From Shouchella clausii (GTDB taxonomy: Bacteria; Bacillota; Bacilli; Bacillales; Bacillaceae_D), in NCBI RefSeq assembly GCF_001598215.1, contig NZ_BCXJ01000001.1, positions 434,001-498,000 on the forward strand: a stretch of DNA of 64,000 bases. Direction: 5' to 3'. The position numbers and the translations under genes were made by a program. This document shows positions 33,228 to 42,714 of the stretch, piece by piece. The first letter of the stretch is position 1; each line of letters opens with the position of its first letter. The notes beneath the pieces were generated by a model, which was given only the letters and a program-made list of their open reading frames with translations, was not told where the DNA came from and did not search any database.

Positions 33228-33769
33228 AAAAAATAAAAACGAAATTCAATGATGCTTTCTTATTAGAACCCACTGTTTTTGGAGATCACCGAGGTTTCTT
33301 TATGGAAAGCTATAATAAAGATACGTTCAAAGAGATAGGGATTGAAATTAATTTCATACAAGACAATCACTCACTCTCGCAAACTCCAGGGACGCTAAGA
33401 GGCTTGCATTATCAATTAGCGCCAAAAGCACAAACCAAACTGATTCGGGCAACAAAAGGTGCGATTTATGACGTTATTGTTGATATAAGAAAAGGATCTT
33501 CAACATATGGCCAATGGCAAGGTTTTATTCTAACGGCTGAAAATAAACGGCAATTGCTTGTACCCAAAGGATTCGCTCATGGTTTTTGTACATTGGTTGA
33601 AGACACAGAAGTTCAATATAAGGTAGATGAACTGTATTCACCAGAGCATGACCGGGGAATTGCTTGGGATGATCCGGCATTGAGTATCGACTGGCCAGTT
33701 TCGAACCCTATTTTATCGGATAAGGATGTAAAACACCCAAACTTAGAACAGGCAGAAAATAATTTTTGA
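33224..33769 (+). CDS. rmlC: dTDP-4-dehydrorhamnose 3,5-epimerase
   Basis: A 181-residue cupin-fold epimerase: [39 protein letters not shown] (about 44-63, with the catalytic His), [20 protein letters not shown] (about 74-93), [11 protein letters not shown] and the catalytic-Tyr region. It performs step 3 of dTDP-L-rhamnose synthesis. Its start overlaps rmlA by four bases. Confidence 0.94.
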   Translation: MKKIKTKFNDAFLLEPTVFGDHRGFFMESYNKDTFKEIGIEINFIQDNHSLSQTPGTLRGLHYQLAPKAQTKLIRATKGAIYDVIVDIRKGSSTYGQWQGFILTAENKRQLLVPKGFAHGFCTLVEDTEVQYKVDELYSPEHDRGIAWDDPALSIDWPVSNPILSDKDVKHPNLEQAENNF

Positions 33770-33784
33770 TGGGAGAATAGAAAA

Positions 33785-34804
33785 GTGCATATTTTAATTA
33801 CAGGCGGGGCCGGATTTATTGGGAGCAATTTTGTGAAGTATATGGTAAATAAGTATCCTGCTTACCAATTTTTGAATGTCGATTTGCTTACATATGCCGG
33901 CAACTTGGAAAATCTAAAAGATGTTAAAGAAAAGGCAAATTATACATTTATAAAAGCTGACATTTGTGATAAAGCAGCAATAACGAAATTGGTTCAAGAA
34001 CATAGTATTGATGTGATTATCAACTTTGCGGCGGAATCGCATGTTGATCGAAGTATCACCAATCCCGGTGCTTTCGTACAAACAAACATTGTAGGAACAC
34101 AGGTATTGTTGGATATTGCAAAAGAACAAAACATAACAAAGTATCTTCAAATTTCTACGGATGAAGTATACGGAACGCTTGGGTCTGAAGGTTATTTCAC
34201 AGAGGAAACCCCATTGCAACCTAATAGTCCTTATTCTTCTAGTAAAGCTGGAGCAGACTTGTTAGTGCGTGCATATTACGAGACGTATGGGTTGAATGTA
34301 AATATCACTAGGTGTTCTAACAATTATGGTCCTCTTCAGTTTCCTGAGAAGCTAATTCCTTTGATGATTTCTAATGCTTTAGAGAAAAAGCCACTGCCTG
34401 TTTACGGTGATGGAAAAAATGTAAGGGATTGGCTCCACGTTGAAGATCATTGTTCTGCGATTGATTTGGTTCTCCATAAAGGCGATGTTGGAGAAGTTTA
34501 CAATGTCGGTGGACATAACGAGAGAACAAACATTGACATAGTCGAAACAATTGTGGAGGCTTTGGGAGCTTCAAAGGAATTGATCACTTTTGTAGAAGAT
34601 CGTTTGGGGCATGATCGTCGCTATGCGATAGATCCAGAAAAACTAACAAAAAATCTTGGGTGGAAGCCAAAGTATACGTTTGAAACAGGAATTAAAGAAA
34701 CCATTCAATGGTATCTAGAAAATCGTGAATGGTGGGAACGTATTAAGTCTGGCGACTATATGAATTATTACCAACAACAGTATGCAGGTAAACTCAATGT
34801 CTAG
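33785..34804 (+). CDS. rmlB: dTDP-glucose 4,6-dehydratase
   Basis: A 339-residue extended SDR: ILITGGAGFIGSNFVKYMV (about 3-21), FAAESHVDRSITNPGAFVQT (about 81-100), STDEVYGTL (catalytic Thr-Asp-Glu, about 129-137), YSSSKAGAD (YxxxK) and NNYGPLQFPEKLIPL. It converts dTDP-glucose to the 4-keto-6-deoxy sugar, step 2 of the rhamnose route. GTG start after GGGAG. The stop lies inside rmlD. Confidence 0.95.
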   Translation: MHILITGGAGFIGSNFVKYMVNKYPAYQFLNVDLLTYAGNLENLKDVKEKANYTFIKADICDKAAITKLVQEHSIDVIINFAAESHVDRSITNPGAFVQTNIVGTQVLLDIAKEQNITKYLQISTDEVYGTLGSEGYFTEETPLQPNSPYSSSKAGADLLVRAYYETYGLNVNITRCSNNYGPLQFPEKLIPLMISNALEKKPLPVYGDGKNVRDWLHVEDHCSAIDLVLHKGDVGEVYNVGGHNERTNIDIVETIVEALGASKELITFVEDRLGHDRRYAIDPEKLTKNLGWKPKYTFETGIKETIQWYLENREWWERIKSGDYMNYYQQQYAGKLNV

Positions 34805-35642
34805 TCGCGTTTTAATAACAGGAGCTGGCGGTCAACTTGGGTATGATCTTGTCAGTGAGTTTTCATTAAATGGATACCAGGTATTTGGTTTAACTCGTCA
34901 AGATCTTGATATTACAGACCAAGATATGGTTAAAAGTGTTTTTAAAGAGGTTAAACCTGACTTAATTGTCCACGCAGCGGCGTATACTGCGGTTGACCAG
35001 GCGGAAAGTGATGTAGATGATGCATTTCGTGTGAATGCAATTGGGACAAGAAACGTTGCTCTAGAAGCCAATCGCTATAAAGCCAAAATTGTTTATGTTA
35101 GCACTGACTATGTATTTAATGGACAAGCTAGAGAGCCTATTAATGAATTTTCACCTGTAGCACCAATTGGTGTATATGGTCAATCAAAACTTGCTGGTGA
35201 AAACTACATACGTGATTTGTGTAATCAATTTTTTATTGTAAGAACTTCATGGGTGTATGGATCACATGGAAATAACTTTGTCAAAACCATGCTCAAGCTT
35301 GGACAGGAAAAAGAAGAGATTGGGGTTGTTGCTGATCAAATCGGATCCCCAACGTATACAGTGGACTTAGCAAAAATCATTGTAGAAATTGGGGCAACAG
35401 AAAAATTTGGGATTTATCATGTTTCCAATAGCGGTAGTTGCAGCTGGTATGAGTTTGCTAAAGCTATCTTTGAAATAGGTGGAATGGATGTAAAGGTTAA
35501 AGCATTATCGACCGAAGAATTTCCGAGACCTGCGAAAAGACCAGCTTATTCTGTGCTTGATCATATGGGGTTGAGGTTGAATGGATTTAATAAAGTAAGG
35601 AACTGGCGGGACGCATTGAGAGATTTCCTGGAAATTTATTAA
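34797..35642 (+). CDS. rmlD: dTDP-4-dehydrorhamnose reductase
   Basis: A 281-residue RmlD protein: VLITGAGGQLGYDLVSEF, DLIVHAAAYTAVDQAESDVD (about 57-76), YVSTDYVFNG, PIGVYGQSKLAGEN (YxxxK) and RTSWVYG. It makes dTDP-L-rhamnose, final step. I prefer ATG 34797 (MSSRVLITG), an eight-base overlap with rmlB; an ATG 15 bases upstream is possible. Confidence 0.93.
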   Translation: MSSRVLITGAGGQLGYDLVSEFSLNGYQVFGLTRQDLDITDQDMVKSVFKEVKPDLIVHAAAYTAVDQAESDVDDAFRVNAIGTRNVALEANRYKAKIVYVSTDYVFNGQAREPINEFSPVAPIGVYGQSKLAGENYIRDLCNQFFIVRTSWVYGSHGNNFVKTMLKLGQEKEEIGVVADQIGSPTYTVDLAKIIVEIGATEKFGIYHVSNSGSCSWYEFAKAIFEIGGMDVKVKALSTEEFPRPAKRPAYSVLDHMGLRLNGFNKVRNWRDALRDFLEIY

Positions 35643-35733
35643 GCATAATAAATGTCGTATGATAATTTGGAAGGAGTACACAAGACTTTCTTAATCGTCT
35701 TCTTAATAACTTTTAAAAGTTAGAGGTCAATTT

Positions 35734-37011
35734 ATGCGATTTTTAAAGAATAAGCTTATTAACAATATTATTTCGCTACTCATACTACAAGGAAGCAATT
35801 ACATCTTCCCTTTAATTACCTTTCCTTACTTGGTTAGAGTTTTAGGCGTTGAAAACTACGGTATTTTTGTTACAGTTATTGCGGTTACCTTGTTTTTAAA
35901 TGTGTTTGTAGATTTTGGATTTAATATATCTGCTACTCGCGAGATTTCTATTAATAAAAGTAAACTAACAAGAATAAACTATATATATAATAATGTAATT
36001 AGCATCAAAATTTTACTACTTTGTATGCTGTTTATTGTATATGCTGCAGGGTTATATTTTTTAAGCTTTAAAGGCAATGAACATATTTTTCTCTTAGGAT
36101 ATTTATGCGTAGTAGGACATGCTTTGTTTCCTATATGGTTGTACCAAGGAATTGAGAAAATGAAATTTATAACCTATATTGTTATAGCCTCTAAAGCTAT
36201 TGTTTTGCTATTAATGTTATTATTAGTAAACAAACAATCTGATTTATGGTTAGCCATGTTACTTCAGTCTTTTAACTACTTAATGCCCGCTATAATATCA
36301 AGTTTTGTAGTAAAAAAGAATCTAAATATGAACTTTAAATTTTCACTGACAAGAAATATGTTAAAAAAAGAGTTTTCAAAAGGTAAGTATGTCTTTATGA
36401 CAACTTTATGGATTAATTTTTATACAAATGGCCCTTTAATAATTATAGGATTCTTAGTAGGTTCATATGCTGCCGGGTTATACGGCGTGGGGCAAAAAAT
36501 ACAAGGAGCATTTGTTGGGATGTCTATCCCCTTTACACAAGCCATTTACCCTTATATAAGCTCATTGTTTGAAACAAATAAACAAAAATTTTTATGGTTT
36601 GAACGTAAGTTATGTTTATTGAGTACTATGGGCGCGCTAATTATATCTATACTAGTCGCACTCTTTTCTAGTCAGATTACCAAAATTGCTATTGGCTATG
36701 TAGACAGTACTTTAGTCGATATGGTGAAATTATTTTCCATTATTATTTTTATGGCAATAATGAATACGATATTTTCAAGAATTATGTATGCTATGGACCA
36801 ATCGAAAGTTCTTAACAAATCATATTCAATTGCTGCGATTGTGTTTCTAGTCGTTGTTTTTCCATCAATTATTTTCTATGATGTTATCGGAATGATACTA
36901 GCGGTAATATTAGCCGAAGGAACAATTTTAATACTAAATATTAGGAACCTCGTAATAGAAACTAGAAGACAAAAGGATTTAATCAATACTTATGACAGAG
37001 AAGGTGCTTAA
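35734..37011 (+). CDS. Polysaccharide repeat-unit flippase (Wzx, MOP superfamily)
   Basis: A 425-residue protein with about twelve hydrophobic segments. The N-terminal ISLLILQGSNYIFPLITFPY and LVRVLGVENYGIFVTVIAV are typical of the RfbX/Wzx oligosaccharide flippases of the MOP superfamily. It would move the lipid-linked repeat to the outer face for Wzy polymerisation. AT-rich, like the transferase genes. About 90 bases after rmlD, with AGAGGTC upstream. Confidence 0.87.
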   Translation: MRFLKNKLINNIISLLILQGSNYIFPLITFPYLVRVLGVENYGIFVTVIAVTLFLNVFVDFGFNISATREISINKSKLTRINYIYNNVISIKILLLCMLFIVYAAGLYFLSFKGNEHIFLLGYLCVVGHALFPIWLYQGIEKMKFITYIVIASKAIVLLLMLLLVNKQSDLWLAMLLQSFNYLMPAIISSFVVKKNLNMNFKFSLTRNMLKKEFSKGKYVFMTTLWINFYTNGPLIIIGFLVGSYAAGLYGVGQKIQGAFVGMSIPFTQAIYPYISSLFETNKQKFLWFERKLCLLSTMGALIISILVALFSSQITKIAIGYVDSTLVDMVKLFSIIIFMAIMNTIFSRIMYAMDQSKVLNKSYSIAAIVFLVVVFPSIIFYDVIGMILAVILAEGTILILNIRNLVIETRRQKDLINTYDREGA

Positions 37012-37014
37012 ATT

Positions 37015-38334
37015 TTGGAACAAATCGCTGTCGTCGGCACCGGCTACGTTGGCCTCGTAACCGGCGTTGCCTTGTCGGATATTGGCCACTCGGTTACGTG
37101 CGTAGACATTGATGAACAAAAAGTTGAATTGATGCAAAGCGGTGTTTCTCCGATTTATGAACCAGGTTTGTCGGAGCTAATGACGAAAAACATTAAAGCA
37201 GGTCGGTTGTCCTTTACGACTAAGCATCAACAGGCATTTGCAGGGGCTGATGCGATTTACATAGCGGTGGGCACTCCACAGAAGGAAGATGGTACGGCTG
37301 ATCTTCGCTTTATTGAGGCAGTCGCAGGCCATATTGCTGAGCATCTTACCCGTTATGCGGTGGTTGTCACGAAAAGCACGGTACCAGTTGGAACCAATGA
37401 TTATATTAAATCTTACATTGAAAAGCATACGGATGTACCGTTTGATGTTGTCTCGAACCCTGAGTTTTTGCGTGAGGGTTCAGCGGTACATGATACGTTC
37501 CACGGTGACCGTATCGTCATTGGTGCCGACAGTACCGTTGCTGGTGATTTGATTGAGGAAATCAACAAGCCGTTTGGCATTCCTGTCTTTCGGACGGATA
37601 TACGTAGCGCTGAGATGATTAAGTATGCGTCGAATGCGTTTTTAGCCACAAAAATCAGTTTTGTCAATGAGATTGCTAATTTATGTGAGAAATTGAATGC
37701 GAACGTAGATGATGTTGCGAAGGGCATGGGTCAAGACAAGCGGATTGGCGATAAATTTTTAAATGCTGGAATTGGCTATGGCGGTTCCTGTTTTCCGAAG
37801 GATACGAGCGCGCTTGTGCAAATTGCCGGCAATGTGGAGCATGAGTTTACGCTCTTAAAAGCAGTCATTGAAGTTAACTATAAGCAACAACGCCTTCTTG
37901 TTGAAAAAGCGCGAGAACACTTTGGTTCGTTACGCGGCAAAACGATTGCGATGTTAGGACTGGCGTTTAAGCCGAATACAGATGATATGCGTGAAGCGGC
38001 CTCTATTATTCTAGCGCAAGAACTTATTCTCGCAGGCGCCCGTGTTGTTGCTTATGACCCAATCGCCATGGAGAATGCCAGAAACGTGCTTCCTGCTGCT
38101 GTCGACTACGCAGACAGTGCGTTTGCTGCTATTCAAGGCGCAGATACAGCTTTTGTGGTAACAGAGTGGGATGAGATTTGTGCCCTCACGCCTGAAGATT
38201 TTAAAGCGAATTTAAAAGAACCGGTTGTGTTTGATGGCCGCAATTGCTTTAACATCGAAACGATGAAAGAAGCTGGATTGAATTATTATTCTGTGGGACG
38301 TCCGGTTGTAAAAACGGAGAAAGAGCTGATTTAA
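37015..38334 (+). CDS. ugd: UDP-glucose 6-dehydrogenase
   Basis: A 439-residue TuaD/Ugd enzyme: IAVVGTGYVGLVTGVALSDI (about 4-23), YIAVGTPQKEDGTADL (about 82-97), KSTVPVGT, NPEFLREGSAVHD and the catalytic Cys in GYGGSCFPKDTSAL (about 256-269). It oxidises UDP-glucose, from GtaB, to UDP-glucuronate with two NAD+, supplying an acidic sugar for the polymer. TTG start after AAGGTG, three bases after the flippase stop. Codon use is GC-richer than the preceding genes, like gtaB. Confidence 0.94.
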   Translation: MEQIAVVGTGYVGLVTGVALSDIGHSVTCVDIDEQKVELMQSGVSPIYEPGLSELMTKNIKAGRLSFTTKHQQAFAGADAIYIAVGTPQKEDGTADLRFIEAVAGHIAEHLTRYAVVVTKSTVPVGTNDYIKSYIEKHTDVPFDVVSNPEFLREGSAVHDTFHGDRIVIGADSTVAGDLIEEINKPFGIPVFRTDIRSAEMIKYASNAFLATKISFVNEIANLCEKLNANVDDVAKGMGQDKRIGDKFLNAGIGYGGSCFPKDTSALVQIAGNVEHEFTLLKAVIEVNYKQQRLLVEKAREHFGSLRGKTIAMLGLAFKPNTDDMREAASIILAQELILAGARVVAYDPIAMENARNVLPAAVDYADSAFAAIQGADTAFVVTEWDEICALTPEDFKANLKEPVVFDGRNCFNIETMKEAGLNYYSVGRPVVKTEKELI

Positions 38335-38338
38335 AACT

Positions 38339-38380
38339 GAAACCGCCTGTATGCCTATCTAGGCTATATAGGCGGTTTTT
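38339..38380 (+). terminator. Terminator of the exopolysaccharide locus
   Basis: AACCGCCT/AGGCGGTT stem with an inner GCCT/AGGC helix, followed by a T run. Confidence 0.8.
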
Positions 38381-38476
38381 CACTGTAGCTAGGGCATGTC
38401 GTATGCTACTATTTTTGGGGCACCAACAACATTTTGATAATACGCTAAATTTAAGGAATAGTCTCTTCAGTTATTA

Positions 38477-39949
38477 CTAATAGCCTTCCTCTGATGGTTT
38501 AAATGAAATATACATTGATAGTAAGCCGTTTAATGCCAAGAAGGTAACCATTAGTTTAGTAAGGAATGCAATATCGGCAGCAAATACTTTTACTGCATTC
38601 CAGGGAGATCCGACACTATAGATTAGTAATGGAATTACAGCAATAGATAAAATTAATAGAATTATACCGGAGAAGCGCCACACGCTTCTTTTACGTATTA
38701 TTCCCGATTTAGCCTTTATTAAGAGGTAAAAGAACATTACAAAAAGTAAACAGACTATGCCTATTATGGTTATTTGAATGGTAGGGTTGTATTTAGGTAT
38801 ATCAACAGGCTCTTCCCCATTTAAAATATTGATAATCCCTTGTTTCAGGTATATAAGTGCGTCTTCTTCTAAGATGTGATTTTTATTTGTTAGAATCACA
38901 CCGCCCCAACTCGTTTTTGGTATAAAGAATACTTCTGCATGTGAATCAGGAGTTGAGCCTGAATGCCATATTATTTCTTCTTTAGAATTTGGATTAGTGA
39001 TTCTTACACCAAGGCCATAATATCGATGTTCACCAGTTTGAACGTAAGGCGATACATAAAGGTTCATAGTACTTTCGCTCAAAAAATGGTTACTCTCAGG
39101 TTGACTAAGTAAAATAATGTACTGAGCCATGTCTGTTGCGCTAGCAGTTATGTATCCATATGGTGCGCCTCCGTTATCATATTTTACTGCACTTTTTCGA
39201 GGGAGTCCTAGCCATGACTGATAACCAGCTACATATCCTTTTTTATCTGCCATGTTATAATCAGCAGCTGCATATTTCATTCCTAAAGGTAAAAAAACTT
39301 GCTTCTCCATGTACTCAGAATATGTTTGATTTGTAACTTCTTCAATAAGAGCACCAAGAATTAAGAAATTAGCATTACTATACTGATGCTTTTCTCCAGG
39401 TAAAGCAGTTAGCTTATCGTTTGACAAACGTTCTACATTCTTTTTTATAGCACCAAAACTTTTAGACTCTCTATCTGATATAGATAAGCCAGAATAAGTA
39501 CTTATCCCACTTGTGTGTGTAAGTAACTGTTTAATTGTTATTTGAGATGCTGCTTGTTCATCTCTAAGATTAAACCATGGAATATACTTTTGAACCGGAT
39601 CATCTAAAAGGACGGTACCTTCTTCAATTAATTTCATTATAGCTAAGCCTGTTAATGATTTACTAATTGATCCTAAAGTAAAGGGAGTTTTAGTAGTTAC
39701 TTTTTCCTTGGATTCTCCTGTTACACCCCATGCTTTAGAGTGAAAAATATCATTTTCATGAACAATAGCAATAGAAGCCCCGGGAATCCGATGCTCTTCT
39801 AAAAAAGTTTCGACATAGCTGTTTATAGTACTTTTAATGTCTTGTTTTGCCGTGGTTTGTGAGATTGGCAGAAATATAATAAACGAAATGAATAACAAAC
39901 ATACTAAGATACCTTTTGATATAGTCGCTATTATTTTCACGGTACTCAC
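38477..39949 (-). CDS. Membrane-bound serine hydrolase (beta-lactamase/PBP4* family)
   Basis: A 490-residue class C beta-lactamase-like protein. After a signal anchor (about 10-34) come the catalytic SxxK in GSISKSLTGL (Ser94/Lys97), the YxN motif in HQYSNANFLILGALIEE (about 188-204) and HSGSTPDSH in place of KTG. The C-terminal 110 residues contain three to four membrane segments. Such proteins act as D-Ala peptidases, esterases or peptide resistance factors outside the cell. It overlaps the HAAS-domain gene by four bases (GTGA) in a padR-led operon, so its expression is probably switched by an envelope stress signal. Confidence 0.82.
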   Translation of the reverse strand: MSTVKIIATISKGILVCLLFISFIIFLPISQTTAKQDIKSTINSYVETFLEEHRIPGASIAIVHENDIFHSKAWGVTGESKEKVTTKTPFTLGSISKSLTGLAIMKLIEEGTVLLDDPVQKYIPWFNLRDEQAASQITIKQLLTHTSGISTYSGLSISDRESKSFGAIKKNVERLSNDKLTALPGEKHQYSNANFLILGALIEEVTNQTYSEYMEKQVFLPLGMKYAAADYNMADKKGYVAGYQSWLGLPRKSAVKYDNGGAPYGYITASATDMAQYIILLSQPESNHFLSESTMNLYVSPYVQTGEHRYYGLGVRITNPNSKEEIIWHSGSTPDSHAEVFFIPKTSWGGVILTNKNHILEEDALIYLKQGIINILNGEEPVDIPKYNPTIQITIIGIVCLLFVMFFYLLIKAKSGIIRKRSVWRFSGIILLILSIAVIPLLIYSVGSPWNAVKVFAADIAFLTKLMVTFLALNGLLSMYISFKPSEEGY

Positions 39950-40458
39950 CTAATTCTCATTTTTTGTGCGAAAAGTTTCGCAACAAGCACCGTTCCTAAA
40001 CAAGCAGTAGAAATGCTAATTGTCATTAGTAAGAAATTCCACCATGAATTATCTGAAATATGATAAAAGATATTATAATCAAAGGAATGGGTAGTATTAT
40101 GTGGGTTAAAGGATTCAGTTAAAAATATGGATAGTATTAGCTGAGAGCTGAGATAGGTAAGAATTAGAGTAAAGAATCCTGCCACAAATAAAATTCCTGT
40201 TCTACTTTTGGATTTTCGTATCTGTTTTATTTCAGAATGAAGATCTATTTCATTAATTTCTAGGAAATCTTTGATAAATGTTGTTGTATTCCCCAGTTGA
40301 CTTATACTATCTTGGCCATGTTCACGAGATGCTTGAATATGCTCTAAAAGCTGTTGTTTTATATTCCTTCTTTCCTCTGCACTTATTTGATATTGCTTTA
40401 ACTCTTTGATAACTTCGTTTAAAAAATTTTTTTCTTCCATATTCAATTTAATATTCAT
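39946..40458 (-). CDS. HAAS-domain (DUF1700-like) membrane protein
   Basis: A 170-residue protein. The N-terminal helical domain (LNEVIKELKQYQISAEERRN and IKQQLLEHIQASREHGQDSI) is of the HAAS/DUF1700 type that often sits beside PadR regulators. Two to three membrane segments follow (TGILFVAGFFTLILTYLSSQ and NFLLMTISISTACLGTVLVA). ATG at 40458 overlaps the padR stop (TAATG), with GGAAGGAG inside padR. HAAS proteins are thought to act as membrane partners or sensors. Exact role unknown. Confidence 0.7.
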   Translation of the reverse strand: MNIKLNMEEKNFLNEVIKELKQYQISAEERRNIKQQLLEHIQASREHGQDSISQLGNTTTFIKDFLEINEIDLHSEIKQIRKSKSRTGILFVAGFFTLILTYLSSQLILSIFLTESFNPHNTTHSFDYNIFYHISDNSWWNFLLMTISISTACLGTVLVAKLFAQKMRIR

Positions 40459-40796
40459 TATAAAAGATCTCCTTCCAAACCACTTTGCAGTAGGGATTTT
40501 ATGTCCTGTTGTAACTCCAACCATTCATTGATTTTTTTCCGAAGATACTTTCTCCCTTTTTCATTGATTTCATAATAAACTCTAACCTTCCCGTTATCTG
40601 TTAATTCACGGTAAGTATCAACCCATTCCTGATCTTTGAGCTTAGTCAGAATAGGGTAAATGCTTCCTACTCCTTTCAGTTTTAAATTGTATTTTTCAAG
40701 CTCCTTCATAATTTCATAACCATAACTTTTTTCCTTTGACAAAATAGATAATACACACATTTCTAGATGCCCTTTAATTAAACTTGTTCTATCCAT
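40458..40796 (-). CDS. PadR family transcriptional regulator
   Basis: A 112-residue PadR winged-helix protein: LIKGHLEMCVLSILSKEKSY, GYEIMKELEKYN, the recognition/wing region GSIYPILTKLKDQEWVDTY and VRVYYEINEKGRKYLRKK. First gene of the padR-HAAS-serine hydrolase operon and presumably its autorepressor, as in other PadR-led membrane-stress operons. No clear dyad could be picked in the AT-rich upstream DNA. Confidence 0.85.
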   Translation of the reverse strand: MDRTSLIKGHLEMCVLSILSKEKSYGYEIMKELEKYNLKLKGVGSIYPILTKLKDQEWVDTYRELTDNGKVRVYYEINEKGRKYLRKKINEWLELQQDIKSLLQSGLEGDLL

Positions 40797-40954
40797 ATAA
40801 CGAGTTTAACAAACGTATATATTTCTTTCAAGTATATATAATGATTAAAAATACATTTAGAAGGAATATGTGTAAGCAACAATGTTAAGAGCCCTTATAG
40901 AATGGTTAACACCGTCATGAGAGGAAGTACCAGAATACAACGTCTATGCTATGC

Positions 40955-41000
40955 AAAAAAGCTAATTCTCGATAAGGTGACCGGGAATTTAGCTTTTTTC
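40955..41000 (-). terminator. Bidirectional hairpin before the DJ-1/PfpI gene end
   Basis: AAAAAAGCTAA-TTC and GGGAATTTAGCTTTTTT pair with a small bulge; T runs flank both strands. It terminates the DJ-1 gene on the minus strand. Confidence 0.65.
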
Positions 41001-41017
41001 TTTCTTCTATGGAAGTG

Positions 41018-41632
41018 TTAGTCAAGTTCGATTGTATGCGCAGTTCGCCTAGCTGTCTCTGTGCCTAATCTTTTCCCAACTACGTGCAAGGCCATTTGAA
41101 TTCCCGCTGAAATTCCGGCTGAGGTGATGACATTTCCTTCATCGACATATTTAACACCTCTTATGACTTCAACATCGGGAAAATTTTTTTCTAACAAATT
41201 TAACGCAGCTCGGTTTGTCGTCGCTTTTTTTCCGTTAAGGATGCCAGCTTGTGCTAAGAAAAAGGCACCTGTACACACAGAAGCAATCGTCTTTTTCTCG
41301 TAGCTTTTTATCCAACGAATGATTTCTTCGTTATTCTGTACAAGTTGCATGGCTTTTAGAGGTCCTCCAGGAACAATGACAATGTCAAATGCGGGTGCAT
41401 TTGAAAACGAGTAATCTGGCGTTACTTTTAATCCATTATGTACAGTAATTTGCCTCCCGTCTTGGGAAACGGTACTCACTGTAAAAGGTTTTTCCGTCAA
41501 GTTGTTCGTAAACATTCTTTTCACATCATCGCTGTTATACGTGGTAAGGTTGAAAACTTCATATGGACCTGCGAAATCCAACGCATCCACATAATCGAAT
41601 AGCAATATCCCGAGATGCTCGTTTTGGCTCAT
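41018..41632 (-). CDS. DJ-1/PfpI family protein
   Basis: A 204-residue protein of the class I glutamine amidotransferase-like (DJ-1/PfpI/isonitrile hydratase) group: LGILLFDYVDALDFAGPYEVF (acidic residue near 16-20), FDIVIVPGGP and the nucleophile elbow ASVCTGAFFLAQAG with Cys120. Members are isonitrile hydratases, glyoxalase-III-like enzymes or, when fused to AraC domains, sensors. No AraC domain here. Stand-alone gene. A 20-bp palindrome at 41710-41729 lies about 80 bases before the start. Confidence 0.85.
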   Translation of the reverse strand: MSQNEHLGILLFDYVDALDFAGPYEVFNLTTYNSDDVKRMFTNNLTEKPFTVSTVSQDGRQITVHNGLKVTPDYSFSNAPAFDIVIVPGGPLKAMQLVQNNEEIIRWIKSYEKKTIASVCTGAFFLAQAGILNGKKATTNRAALNLLEKNFPDVEVIRGVKYVDEGNVITSAGISAGIQMALHVVGKRLGTETARRTAHTIELD

Positions 41633-41709
41633 GTTTAAACCCCCTTCTTTATACTGTACCCCCGTATCGTATATAAGGCAACCTTTTTATCATTCATCCC
41701 CAGCTTTTC

Positions 41710-41729
41710 TTAATCAAACGTTTAATTAA
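41710..41729 (-). promoter_or_regulatory. 20-bp palindromic operator candidate upstream of the DJ-1 gene
   Basis: TTAATCAAACGTTTAATTAA, dyad around ACGT with only the 6th and 15th positions not pairing. Near-identical to the site upstream of sdpR at 2892-2911. Confidence 0.45.
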
Positions 41730-41920
41730 AGTGGTCATAGGAAGCAATAAACGCTGTTTGGGAATAGGGGATGATCCAATTTAAAAAGAGCCAATGATGG
41801 CTCTTAGCTGGTTGTGAAACCGATTATCCGTATAAGTCTTCCCCACCCGTAGCTTCCAGCACACACTTTTCGCTAAATCAATATTCGGCATGTCTCAGGC
41901 AAACTTCAGTTAGTTCGCAT

Positions 41921-42499
41921 TCATTCATCCTTGCCATAATTCAAACCGAAGCGGTAAGCTTGATCGAGCAGCCTTTCGTAATGTTCTGGCTTTGAATCGA
42001 GTGTCTCATATAAGAATTCAACTTTGGAGTTGGAGATACCGCAATAATCGGCAATGCCTACATTGAGCAAATGCGTCATCTTTTCATCATAATCGCGCTT
42101 TTTCATCTGTTCTTTCGAAACCCCGGCTAATCCAAGCCATAACACATGCTGATGGTGAAGGTGGTTCGAACCGTACGCAAACCCATTGTTAAAAACGCGA
42201 TCAATATACCCCTTTAGCATCGCTGGCAAATGCCACCACCAAATCGGAAAAATAAATGCCAGCGCATTATGCTTCTTTAACCGCTTTATTTCCGCTTCCA
42301 CTTCAGGAGAGAAAGGCTGCTCCGCCACGGTCCAATCAGATTCATCTATCCCTTTTAAAACAGGGTCAAAACCACTTTCATGTAAGTCCAACAGCTCATA
42401 CTCATGACCGGCGTCGGCTAGCCCTTGTGCGAAACGTTCAGCGACTTTAAAGGTCAAGGAATCCTTTCTTGGATGTGAAACAACCGTTAACACGTTCAT
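41921..42499 (-). CDS. NAD(P)H-dependent oxidoreductase, flavodoxin-fold (MdaB/KefF-like)
   Basis: A 192-residue Flavodoxin_2 family protein: MNVLTVVSHPRKDSLTFKVA (FMN phosphate loop, about 1-20), YELLDLHESGFDPVL, FIFPIWWWHLPAMLKGYIDR (about 79-98) and VFNNGFAYG. It probably reduces quinones or related electrophiles by two electrons. Divergent from an hxlR-type gene whose palindrome lies between them, so control by that regulator is likely. Confidence 0.83.
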   Translation of the reverse strand: MNVLTVVSHPRKDSLTFKVAERFAQGLADAGHEYELLDLHESGFDPVLKGIDESDWTVAEQPFSPEVEAEIKRLKKHNALAFIFPIWWWHLPAMLKGYIDRVFNNGFAYGSNHLHHQHVLWLGLAGVSKEQMKKRDYDEKMTHLLNVGIADYCGISNSKVEFLYETLDSKPEHYERLLDQAYRFGLNYGKDE

Positions 42500-42587
42500 G
42501 CTTATATCGTCACGACCTTTCTCAACAGCTCATATATAGCCATCAATAATGGCTGATGCTATTATAAACAGTAAGAAAACGATCTGG

Positions 42588-42599
42588 AAGTACGTACTT
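42588..42599 (+). promoter_or_regulatory. Palindrome AAGTACGTACTT in the oxidoreductase/hxlR divergent region
   Basis: A perfect 12-bp palindrome. Related AAAGTGC and AAAGTACC elements follow at 42601-42627. This is a likely HxlR-type operator for both divergent genes. Confidence 0.55.
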
Positions 42600-42714
42600 T
42601 AAAGTGCTATAGGAACATCAAAGTACCCTAGGTGCATTTCATGGAAATAGACTTTTGGCATAAAAATGAGTGGTTGTTCCAAGCAAACTTTGCCTTTTAA
42701 CGGAGGGGGAAGAG

